From Acidobacteriota bacterium (lineage in GTDB: Bacteria; Acidobacteriota; Terriglobia; Bryobacterales; Bryobacteraceae): a stretch of 35,721 nucleotides of DNA. Shown piece by piece: positions 1 through 7,401 of this stretch (the first letter of the stretch is position 1; each line of letters begins with the position of its first letter). The notes under the pieces were generated by a model. It was not told the origin of the DNA, did no database searches, and saw only the letters and a program-made list of their open reading frames with translations. The stretch covers positions 1 through 35,721 of the forward strand of contig VFZW01000019.1 of the NCBI GenBank assembly GCA_016871055.1, read 5' to 3'. Made by a program: the position numbers and the translations under genes.

Positions 1-47
1 TACTTCAAATCAAAAACCGCATGCGCGCTCCGTCGGTACTCGGCCAT
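1..47 (-). mobile_element. tnpA: N-terminus of IS200/IS605-family TnpA (Y1 transposase), cut by window edge
   Basis: Reverse complement from position 47 reads ATG GCC GAG TAC CGA CGG AGC GCG CAT GCG GTT TTT GAT TTG AAG TA = MAEYRRSAHAVFDLK(Y), the characteristic IS200-type TnpA start (xxEYRRxxHxVFDLKYHxVW). Only 15 codons visible. Confidence 0.7.
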
Positions 48-80
48 CTTTCCATTTTGCAGTACCGTGGCTGAAAGCAG

Positions 81-97
81 CCCGCCTGAAAGGCGGG
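81..97. other. Hairpin CCCGCC-TGAAA-GGCGGG upstream of the IS200-like TnpA (possible element-end or leader hairpin)
   Basis: Perfect 6-bp arms, 5-nt loop, 34 bp upstream of the tnpA start. Confidence 0.45.
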
Positions 98-131
98 GGG
101 ATTAGACCCGGCGCTGCGATACTAAAATAGA

Positions 132-704
132 GTGCGTATCGACGCCCAACATTCCTTCAACCCGCCCGCGCAATCCCTCGAATGGTACGCCAAAATCCTT
201 GCGCGCAATAAGTTCGAAGCGTCCGTCTACTTCGGCCCCGTCGCCGACGCCGCACCGTACCCGTTCATTCGCCGCGTGATCGCCAGCGAGCCGATCAGAC
301 ACTCGCTCGTTCGCTCCGTTTTTCTTGCCGATCCAACTCCAGCGGCGATCGCCGCCGTCGAACAGGCGGGCCACAACATCGAAGCCCCCGCATCGGCTTG
401 GCCGATGCAGACCGGCGCACCGGTGGCCCTCCACGGGTTCCCGGAATCCACCGGCCTCCCCGACAACGTGGTCATTAAATTGACCGGCTTTCGTCTCCCG
501 GCCGACCCAGCCCGCACCGCTACCTTCCGGCGCTTTCTTCGCGAACTGGGGCCAGACCGTCTGATGTTCGCGTCCGATTGGCCTCTCGCCGGCTGCACCT
601 GGAAAGAAACCCTCGCCGCATTTACCCAAGCGCTTGGCGCGATGCCCATCGAAATCCGGGAGCAACTGCTAGGCGGCACCGCCGCCAGATTCTACGGACT
701 CTAA
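132..704 (+). CDS. Shortened amidohydrolase-2-like (TIM-barrel metal-dependent hydrolase family) protein, probably degenerate
   Basis: GTG start; N-term MRIDAQHSFN resembles MRIDxHxHF; C-term DRLMFASDWPLAG...LLGGTAARFYGL resembles amidohydrolase_2 ends; only 190 aa. Confidence 0.6.
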   Translation: MRIDAQHSFNPPAQSLEWYAKILARNKFEASVYFGPVADAAPYPFIRRVIASEPIRHSLVRSVFLADPTPAAIAAVEQAGHNIEAPASAWPMQTGAPVALHGFPESTGLPDNVVIKLTGFRLPADPARTATFRRFLRELGPDRLMFASDWPLAGCTWKETLAAFTQALGAMPIEIREQLLGGTAARFYGL

Positions 705-745
705 AGCCCGCCGCCCCAACCGCCGATAGATAGATCAGCATCGCC

Positions 746-1102
746 ATGCGTCCACGCAATCGCGGCAGCGCGCTCTTGTTCACCCTCCTGGCCAGCACAG
801 TCGGCTCGGCGATCCTCGGTCTCGCCATCGACACCGCGGCGCTTTTGGCCGTCCGCGCCCAACTGCAAACCGCCGGCGAGCTTGCGGCCGATTCGATCTC
901 CCTTGAGAAATCCGCCGACGCCGGGGCTTCTATCGAGACTCTCGAAAAAGCGGCGCGAAACAGCCTCGACAAAAACGATTTCCCCTGGGTGACGATCACC
1001 CTCGACGCCGAATCGGTGCAGATCCGCCACCAGGCCGATGTCTTTTTCCTTCGCAGGATCCGTACCGAACCGGTCGCGGTCGAAGTCAGGGTCAAATTAT
1101 GA
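746..1102 (+). CDS. TadG/TadE-like pilus-associated protein
   Basis: N-term RNRGSALLFTLLASTVGSAILGLAIDTAALLAVRAQLQTAGELAAD, typical TadG-N hydrophobic helix. Confidence 0.55.
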   Translation: MRPRNRGSALLFTLLASTVGSAILGLAIDTAALLAVRAQLQTAGELAADSISLEKSADAGASIETLEKAARNSLDKNDFPWVTITLDAESVQIRHQADVFFLRRIRTEPVAVEVRVKL

Positions 1103-1464
1103 CCCGCCGAAATCAACGAGGCGCCGCGCTCATCGAACTCGCCGTCTCGCTGCCCTTTGTCGTCCTCCTCTTCATCGGGCTGCTCGACCTCACGATCTTC
1201 TTCTACCAGCGCACCCAAGTCCAACTCACGCTCCACTCGGCCGCCCAGTCGATTATCAAAAATCGTGCGCTCTATACGGATGCCCGCAACCTGGATCGCC
1301 TTTCCAACGAACTCTTCAAGGACGACGTCGCCTTCCAGCTCCGTCACGAAGACGGCCTCTTGCGTATCGACGCCGTTCGATCCATCACCCCTATGCTTCG
1401 CCCGCTGTCGGCCGCCGGTTATCCCTCCCAAATCTCCGCCCGCGCATTTATTCGCTTGAAATAG
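1099..1464 (+). CDS. TadE-like protein
   Basis: RRNQRGAALIELAVSLPFVVLLFIGLLDLTIFFYQRTQVQLTLHSAAQ; ATGA overlap with upstream ORF. Confidence 0.7.
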   Translation: MTRRNQRGAALIELAVSLPFVVLLFIGLLDLTIFFYQRTQVQLTLHSAAQSIIKNRALYTDARNLDRLSNELFKDDVAFQLRHEDGLLRIDAVRSITPMLRPLSAAGYPSQISARAFIRLK

Positions 1465-1522
1465 TGACGGACTATCCCTCCCGTCCTCGCGTGTCTAAGT
1501 GAAAGCCGCAAGGAGCTTCACC

Positions 1523-1660
1523 ATGAACAGCACTGGCAAATTCCTCGTTTCCGCTCTTCTCCTTCATGCCGCCAACATCAAGAAACTTGGCGACACCCAG
1601 CAATCCATCCCGCTCCGACAGCCAAATAGCACTCCACCCGCAACCACAACTCCGCGCTAA
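1523..1660 (+). CDS. Small 45-aa ORF, possible secreted peptide or gene remnant
   Basis: AAGGAG at 1510-1515 with 7-nt spacing to ATG; translation MNSTGKFLVSALLLHAANIKKLGDTQQSIPLRQPNSTPPATTPR-like with hydrophobic N-terminus; not in the supplied ORF track. Confidence 0.4.
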   Translation: MNSTGKFLVSALLLHAANIKKLGDTQQSIPLRQPNSTPPATTTPR

Positions 1661-1680
1661 TCGTAGTGTTCTAATAGAAC

Positions 1681-4600
1681 TTGCTTCGCAGCGCCGTATT
1701 CCTATTCTGCCTGCACTTCGTGTGTTTGGCCCAGCCGGCCGTTCACGCCGAGCGCGGCCTCGTCCGAGCCCAGAATCGCCCCCTCCCGGGCGCCCTTGTA
1801 ACCGCTATCAGCGGCGACAAAAAGTTGACCTGCGCCACCGACGATAACGGCGCTTACTCGCTGGAACTTCCGGAAGGCGAATGGACCCTCTCGGTCGAGA
1901 TGTTCGGTTTCCAAACCGCCACCCAGAAAATTCATCCTGCTCCAGGCGCTCCGCCGATCGAGTGGAAACTAGATCTCGTAGCCGCCGCGGCCGTTCGGCA
2001 GGCCGTCGCCGCCTCTCCGGGGCCCTCCGCGCCCGAACCGGTCGATTCTATTGCGCTTCCTCCGCCGGAGCCTGTCGAAGGAGGCGCGAACGAATCTTTC
2101 TTGCTCTCCGGCAGCCTCAGCCAAGCCCTGCCCCCCGGCATGGCCGAAAGCCCGCCGGAAGGCTTCGGACGAGGCCCCGACGGACCTCTCGGTCTCGGCG
2201 GCCCCGGCGGCTTTACGCCCGGTGAAGGCCCCGCCGCAGGTGCGGGCGGGCCTGTCGCAGGTTCCGGAGGCGGCCCTCGCGGTGGCGGCTCCGGCGGTGG
2301 TTTCGGATCCGGTGTCGGCGGCGGCTTCGGCGGCCGAGGCCCGGGAGGTCCCGGCGGCGGAGGCGGCCGGGGGGGCCCATCCGGTCCCGGTGGCAGAGGC
2401 GGTCCAGTTGATCGCCTTCGCCGCGCTCGCGCCGCGCAAACCAACGCCACCATCGGCAACCGCAATCGCCGCCCAACCCGCAACGCCATCCGCGGCCAGC
2501 TCACCTACGCCGCCCGTTCCTCGGCCTGGAACGCCCGGCCCTTTTCCATCACCGGCCTCAACTACGCCAAGCCCGATCAGGCGTCCAACCGTCTCTCTTT
2601 CACCGCCGGCGGCGGCATTCCAAAACTGGGCTCCAGCGCCAATTTCAGCATCTCCTACGACTTGCGCCGAGACCGCCGCGCCTTCAACGGCGTCGGCACA
2701 GTCCCCACCCTCCTCGAGCGCTCCGGCGACTTCTCCCAATCCGTTCAACGCACACCCGTAACGATATACGACCCCACCAACCGTCTCCCGTTCCCAGGCA
2801 ACCGCATCCCGGCCAATCGCGTCGACTCCGCCGCCCGCGGCCTCGCCGAACTGATCCCGCTCCCCAACTTCAACGTCCCCATCCAGAACTACCAGTTCAT
2901 CACCGGCGTCCCGCAAAACGGCCAGAATCTCTCCGCCCGCTTCAGCCGGTCGATCACCCGCAAAGATCGTTTTTCGGTCAACCAAACCTGGCGTACCCAG
3001 GACGGCGTTAGCGCCCAACTCTTCGGATTTCTCGACGACTCCGACGGCTCGGGCTGGTCCACCGACCTTTCCTGGACCCACAACACGACCCCTCGCCTCA
3101 TCCAAACCATCCGCGCCCGCGCCAATCGCACCACCTCCACGCAAGTGCCGTTTTTCGCCAATCGCCGCAACGTCGCTGCCGAATTAGGCATAATTGGCAC
3201 GGCGCAAGACCCGATCAACTGGGGGCCGCCCAACCTGTCGTTCACCAACTTCGGCGCGCTCCGCGACGGCACGCCCTCCTCTCGGCGCGACCTCCAGATC
3301 ACGCTCTCCGCCGGCTGGAACTGGGTCCACGGAAGACATACCCTCGGCTTCGGCGCCGACCTCGCTCGCAACCGCCTCAACGTCCGCACCGATTCCAACG
3401 CCCGCGGGTCTTTTACCTTCTCCGGCCTCGCCACCTCCAGCTTCGACGCCCAAGGCGCTCCCCTTCCCACCTCCGGCTATGACTACGCCGATTTTCTCTT
3501 CGGCCGTCCGCAGTCCTCCTCCATCCGTTTCGGTTCGCCCTCCAACTACTTCCGTGGTTGGAACTACAACGGCTACGTCCAGGACGACTGGAAGGTTCGT
3601 CGCAACCTCTCGTTGACTCTCGGCCTCCGCTACGAACTCGTCGGCCCGTTCCTTGAGCGATACGGCCGGCTCGCCAACCTCGATATCGCCCCCGGTTTCA
3701 CGGGCGTCGCCGTTGTCACGCCAGGTGCGACAGGCCCCTACGGCGGTCAATTCCCCGACGCCCTCGTCAACGCCGACCGCAACAACCTCTCTCCGCGCAC
3801 CGGCCTGGCCTGGAAGGTCTCCGACAAACACCGGCTCACCGTTCGATCGGCCTACGGCATCTATTACAACAGCGGGGTCTATCAGAACTTCGCCACGCGC
3901 CTGGCTTCGCAGCCGCCCTTCGCGCAGTCGGGATCAGTAACCTCCTCCCCCTCGCGCGTCCTGACCATCCGCAACGGCTTCGCCACCACGCCGTCGCAAA
4001 GTATAACCAACACCTTCGCCGTCGATCGCTCTTATCTCGTCGGCTACGCCCAGAACTGGAACGCCTCGGTGTCGAAGGACGTTAAGCGCTCCTACGTCGT
4101 CGAAGCCGTTTATCTCGGCACCAAAGGCACTCGCCTCGACATGCAGCGCGCGCCAAACCGCGCCGCCCCCGGCTCGCAGTTAAACGCCGAAGAACGCCGC
4201 CGCATCGGCAACGCCGTTGGCTTCACGTTCGACTCCTCGGAAGCCAATTCCATCTACCACGCGCTCCAACTGCGCGTGACCCGCCGCTTCAGCCGCGGTG
4301 TATCATTCACGAACTCGTACATGTTCGGCAAGTCGATCGACAACGCCTCCACACTCGGCGGCGCCGGTGGATCGGTCGCGCAAGACGACAACAACCTGCG
4401 CGCCGAACGCGGCCTGTCCAGCTTCAACGCCGCGCACACGCTGAATTCTACTTTTGTCCTCGCCTCGCCGATTCGCGATCGCTCGCGTTCGCTCTGGGCC
4501 AACATCGCGCGCGGGTGGCTGCTCACCGGCGCCGTGACGGCGCGCAGCGGCACACCCCTCACCGCTCGCGTGCTCGGCAATCGTTCCGACTCCTCCGGCA

Positions 4601-4950
4601 CCGGCGTCATCGGCGCCGGCCGCGCCGACTCGACCGGACAACCGGTCAACAGCGGCTCCGGCTTCTTCAATCTCGCCGCGTTCACATTGCCGCCCTCGGG
4701 CCGCCTCGGCAACGCCGGCCGCAACACCATCACCGCGCCCGCCCTCTTCGCACTCAACGGGTCTTTCGGCCGGGGCTTCCGCCTCGGCGACGCCCGCCGC
4801 CGCATCGAATTCCGTATGGAAGGCACGAATCTCACCAACCGCGTGACGATCTCCAGCCTCGGCACGGTTGTCAACGCTTCCAACTATGGTCTCGCTCTGG
4901 GCGCGGCGCCCATGCGCGTCGTGCAAGGCCAGATTCGTCTCCGCTTCTAA
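1681..4950 (+). CDS. Oar-like TonB-dependent receptor-type outer-membrane protein with carboxypeptidase-regulatory-like N-domain and Gly-rich linker
   Basis: TTG start; signal peptide; GLVRAQNRPLPGALVTAISGDKKLTCATDDNGAYSLELPEGEWTLSVEMFGFQ (CarboxypepD_reg-like); long barrel region with YVQDDWKVRRNLSLTLGLRYEL; C-term QGQIRLRF. Confidence 0.85.
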   Translation: MLRSAVFLFCLHFVCLAQPAVHAERGLVRAQNRPLPGALVTAISGDKKLTCATDDNGAYSLELPEGEWTLSVEMFGFQTATQKIHPAPGAPPIEWKLDLVAAAAVRQAVAASPGPSAPEPVDSIALPPPEPVEGGANESFLLSGSLSQALPPGMAESPPEGFGRGPDGPLGLGGPGGFTPGEGPAAGAGGPVAGSGGGPRGGGSGGGFGSGVGGGFGGRGPGGPGGGGGRGGPSGPGGRGGPVDRLRRARAAQTNATIGNRNRRPTRNAIRGQLTYAARSSAWNARPFSITGLNYAKPDQASNRLSFTAGGGIPKLGSSANFSISYDLRRDRRAFNGVGTVPTLLERSGDFSQSVQRTPVTIYDPTNRLPFPGNRIPANRVDSAARGLAELIPLPNFNVPIQNYQFITGVPQNGQNLSARFSRSITRKDRFSVNQTWRTQDGVSAQLFGFLDDSDGSGWSTDLSWTHNTTPRLIQTIRARANRTTSTQVPFFANRRNVAAELGIIGTAQDPINWGPPNLSFTNFGALRDGTPSSRRDLQITLSAGWNWVHGRHTLGFGADLARNRLNVRTDSNARGSFTFSGLATSSFDAQGAPLPTSGYDYADFLFGRPQSSSIRFGSPSNYFRGWNYNGYVQDDWKVRRNLSLTLGLRYELVGPFLERYGRLANLDIAPGFTGVAVVTPGATGPYGGQFPDALVNADRNNLSPRTGLAWKVSDKHRLTVRSAYGIYYNSGVYQNFATRLASQPPFAQSGSVTSSPSRVLTIRNGFATTPSQSITNTFAVDRSYLVGYAQNWNASVSKDVKRSYVVEAVYLGTKGTRLDMQRAPNRAAPGSQLNAEERRRIGNAVGFTFDSSEANSIYHALQLRVTRRFSRGVSFTNSYMFGKSIDNASTLGGAGGSVAQDDNNLRAERGLSSFNAAHTLNSTFVLASPIRDRSRSLWANIARGWLLTGAVTARSGTPLTARVLGNRSDSSGTGVIGAGRADSTGQPVNSGSGFFNLAAFTLPPSGRLGNAGRNTITAPALFALNGSFGRGFRLGDARRRIEFRMEGTNLTNRVTISSLGTVVNASNYGLALGAAPMRVVQGQIRLRF

Positions 4951-4956
4951 ATCACC

Positions 4957-7041
4957 ATGCGCCGATTCACCGCCCTCCTGATCAACACCATCCTCGTCGC
5001 ACAGGAATTCAAGTTCGAGGCCAAGACACAACTGGTCATCGTCAATGTGACCGTCCGGGGCAAGGGAGGCGCGCCAGTCACCGGGCTCAAGCAGCCGGAC
5101 TTCCGGATTCTCGAAGACGGCAAACCGGTCGATATCGCCGTCTTCGAATATCAAGAGCTGAGCAAAGACTCCCTCCCCGCCGTCGAAATTCCCAAGCCCG
5201 CGGCGCTCCCGAAAAAACCCACCGTGGAAGAAGAGGCCCCAAAGGAAACGCCCAACTTCCGCGACAAGCGCCTCCTTGTCCTCTACTTCGATTTCTCCAG
5301 CCTTCCCCAGACCGATCAAGTCCGCGCCAAAGACGCCGCCGCCGAATTCCTCGCCAAGCAGATGACGACCTCCGATCTGGTCTCCGTCTATACCTTCGCC
5401 ACGTCGCTGAAGAAAGCCGTCGACTTCACCCAGGATCGCGATCTCCTGCTCCGCACCATCCAAAGTTTCGGCGTCGCCGACGCTGTCGAAATGGAAGCCG
5501 CCGATGCCGCCGAGCCCTCCGAAGACAACGAGGACACCGCCTCTATCGACGAGACCGAATTCGCCATCTTCAACACCGACCGCAAGTTCGCCGCTATCGA
5601 AGACCTGGCCAAGGAACTCGCGCCCATCCAGGAAAAGAAGGCCGTCGTCTACTTCTCCTCCGGCGTCGGCAAAAAAGGCGTCGAAAATCAATCGCAGATG
5701 CAATCGGCTGTGAACATGGCCGTGCGCTCGGGTGTGGCGTTGTATCCAATCGACGTGCGCGGACTGATGGCCATGCCGCCCGCCGGCGATGCCACCAAGT
5801 CTTCACCGAAAGGGCAAGGGATTTTCAGCGGGCGTGAACAAGGCCGCGTCCGCGAAAAGGCCAACGATTCGCAGGAAACCCTCTTCACGCTCGCGGCCGA
5901 CACCGGCGGCAAGGCGCTGCTTGATTCCAACGATCTGGCCCTCGGCATTCGCCAGGCGCAGAAAGACATCGACAGCTACTACACCATCGCCTACTATTCG
6001 ACCAACACCGCTAAAGACGGCCGCTTCCGCAAGATTAAGGTCGAACTCACCACGCCCAATAAGGACGCCAAGCTCGACTACCGCCCCGGCTACTACGCCG
6101 ACAAAGTCTGGAGTCAGTTCGACTCCGCCGACAAGGAGAAGCAGTTGTCCGAAGCGATGTCGCTTGGTAATCCCGTCACCGAGCTCGACATGGCCGTCGA
6201 GCTCATGTACTTCCGCATCGAGAAGGGCCGCTACGCCGTTCCGCTCGCCGTCAAAATTCCCGGTTCGCAAGTCGGCCTCAAGTCCGGCCGCACCGAACTC
6301 GACTTCATCGGCGCCATCCGCGACGCCAAGGGCAAGACCGTCGCCACCCTTCGCGACAGCATCAAGGTGCGTCTGCCCGAAGGGGCGTCCGAGCAACTCG
6401 CCAAACGCAGCATGCTCTACGACGCCGGTTTTCAACTCGCTCCGGGCCAGTACCGCATCAAAGTTCTCGCCCGCGAAAATCAGGAAGGCAAACTCGGCAC
6501 CTACGAGTCGAAGTTCACCATCCCCGATCTCGACGCGGGGCCTTCAGCCGGAGTCTCGAGCCTTGTCCTCGGCACCGCCCGCGAGCCTTTGAAAGCCGCC
6601 ATCGGCAAAGCGGACGGCGGCAGAGAAAAGCCGATGAAGGAGCCCAAACCCGGCAAAGAGCCTAACCCCGAAAAGGCCATGCGCAAAGCCGGGAAAGCGC
6701 AAAAAACCACGCAGCAATCCGTCAACCCGCTCGTCCGCAACGGCGGCAAACTCGCCCCCAGTGTCACCCACGTCTTCCGCCGGGGCCAATCGCTCACCGC
6801 CTACGGCGAGACCTACTCCGACACCGCCTTCGCCCGCCTCGCCATCTACCGAGGCAAGGAGCGTATCTGGGAATCCGGCGGCCTCCGCCCCACCGCCGTC
6901 CGCGAAGGGGCATTCGGTTTCGAAACGGTTGTTCCGCTCCGCCAGCTCCGCCCCGGTGAATACACCTGCCAGTTAACGGTCATCGATCCCGTCGCGCAGA
7001 AGTTCGAAACCCGCCGCCAGGCTATGGCGATCGCTCCGTAA
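4957..7041 (+). CDS. VWFA-related (acidobacterial type) domain protein
   Basis: FKFEAKTQLVIVNVTVRGKGGAPVTGLKQPDFRILEDGKPVDIAVFEYQ...KRLLVLYFDFSSL...DLVSVYTFATSLKKAVDFTQDR...DSYYTIAYYSTN; starts 7 nt after the preceding ORF. Confidence 0.85.
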   Translation: MRRFTALLINTILVAQEFKFEAKTQLVIVNVTVRGKGGAPVTGLKQPDFRILEDGKPVDIAVFEYQELSKDSLPAVEIPKPAALPKKPTVEEEAPKETPNFRDKRLLVLYFDFSSLPQTDQVRAKDAAAEFLAKQMTTSDLVSVYTFATSLKKAVDFTQDRDLLLRTIQSFGVADAVEMEAADAAEPSEDNEDTASIDETEFAIFNTDRKFAAIEDLAKELAPIQEKKAVVYFSSGVGKKGVENQSQMQSAVNMAVRSGVALYPIDVRGLMAMPPAGDATKSSPKGQGIFSGREQGRVREKANDSQETLFTLAADTGGKALLDSNDLALGIRQAQKDIDSYYTIAYYSTNTAKDGRFRKIKVELTTPNKDAKLDYRPGYYADKVWSQFDSADKEKQLSEAMSLGNPVTELDMAVELMYFRIEKGRYAVPLAVKIPGSQVGLKSGRTELDFIGAIRDAKGKTVATLRDSIKVRLPEGASEQLAKRSMLYDAGFQLAPGQYRIKVLARENQEGKLGTYESKFTIPDLDAGPSAGVSSLVLGTAREPLKAAIGKADGGREKPMKEPKPGKEPNPEKAMRKAGKAQKTTQQSVNPLVRNGGKLAPSVTHVFRRGQSLTAYGETYSDTAFARLAIYRGKERIWESGGLRPTAVREGAFGFETVVPLRQLRPGEYTCQLTVIDPVAQKFETRRQAMAIAP

Positions 7042-7042
7042 T

Positions 7043-7165
7043 ATGATCCGCCTCGCCCTACTCGCCGTCACAGTCCTCAGCGCGCAGAACATCTGCGTCA
7101 AAGTGGAGAAGGACGTCGCTACGCCGCCCGTATCCTTACATCAACGGCGAGGCCTGCTTCCGTAA
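7043..7165 (+). pseudogene. Truncated 5' remnant of a secreted-protein gene
   Basis: ATG at 7043 immediately after the VWFA stop: MIRLALLAVTVLSAQNICVKVEKDVATPPVSLHQRRGLLP*; signal-peptide-like start that ends by running into the antisense HTH gene. Confidence 0.4.
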
Positions 7166-7394
7166 GCATGGTCACCAGCGTGTCCATCGAGAACCGGCTG
7201 ATCTTCCCCCGCACCAAATCCGATATCCGCGGTTGACTTACATTCAATCGCTTGGCCGCCTCTGCCTGCGTCCAACCTCGCTTCTCGATGTGATCGCTCA
7301 GCGCCGTCAGCATTTGCGAACGGAGACGCACGTTATGCGACTCCGCTGGCGAGAACCCCAGGTCGACGAACACATTGCCGCTTCCTTTGATCAT
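7119..7394 (-). CDS. XRE-family HTH protein, HigA-like antitoxin without visible toxin
   Basis: MIKGSGNVFVDLGFSPAESHNVRLRSQMLTALSDHIEKRGWTQAEAAKRLNVSQPRISDLVRGKISRFSMDTLVTMLTEAGLAVDVRIRAA; the track ORF begins at 7412 but MIKGS at 7394 fits the family start. Confidence 0.85.
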   Translation of the reverse strand: MIKGSGNVFVDLGFSPAESHNVRLRSQMLTALSDHIEKRGWTQAEAAKRLNVSQPRISDLVRGKISRFSMDTLVTMLTEAGLAVDVRIRAA

Positions 7395-7401
7395 CGTGAA
7401 T

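Noticed and set aside
2155-2412. Gly-codon tract as a tandem DNA repeat or CRISPR-like array
   Set aside because: Irregular GGN-rich coding sequence without constant repeat unit or spacers.
1969-3144. 391-aa minus-strand ORF rich in Gly/Ala and 190-aa Pro-rich ORF
   Set aside because: Mirror-image readings of the Gly-rich linker of the plus-strand receptor.
4303-5703. 466-aa minus-strand ORF
   Set aside because: Antisense to the TonB-like barrel end and VWFA protein, both well supported.
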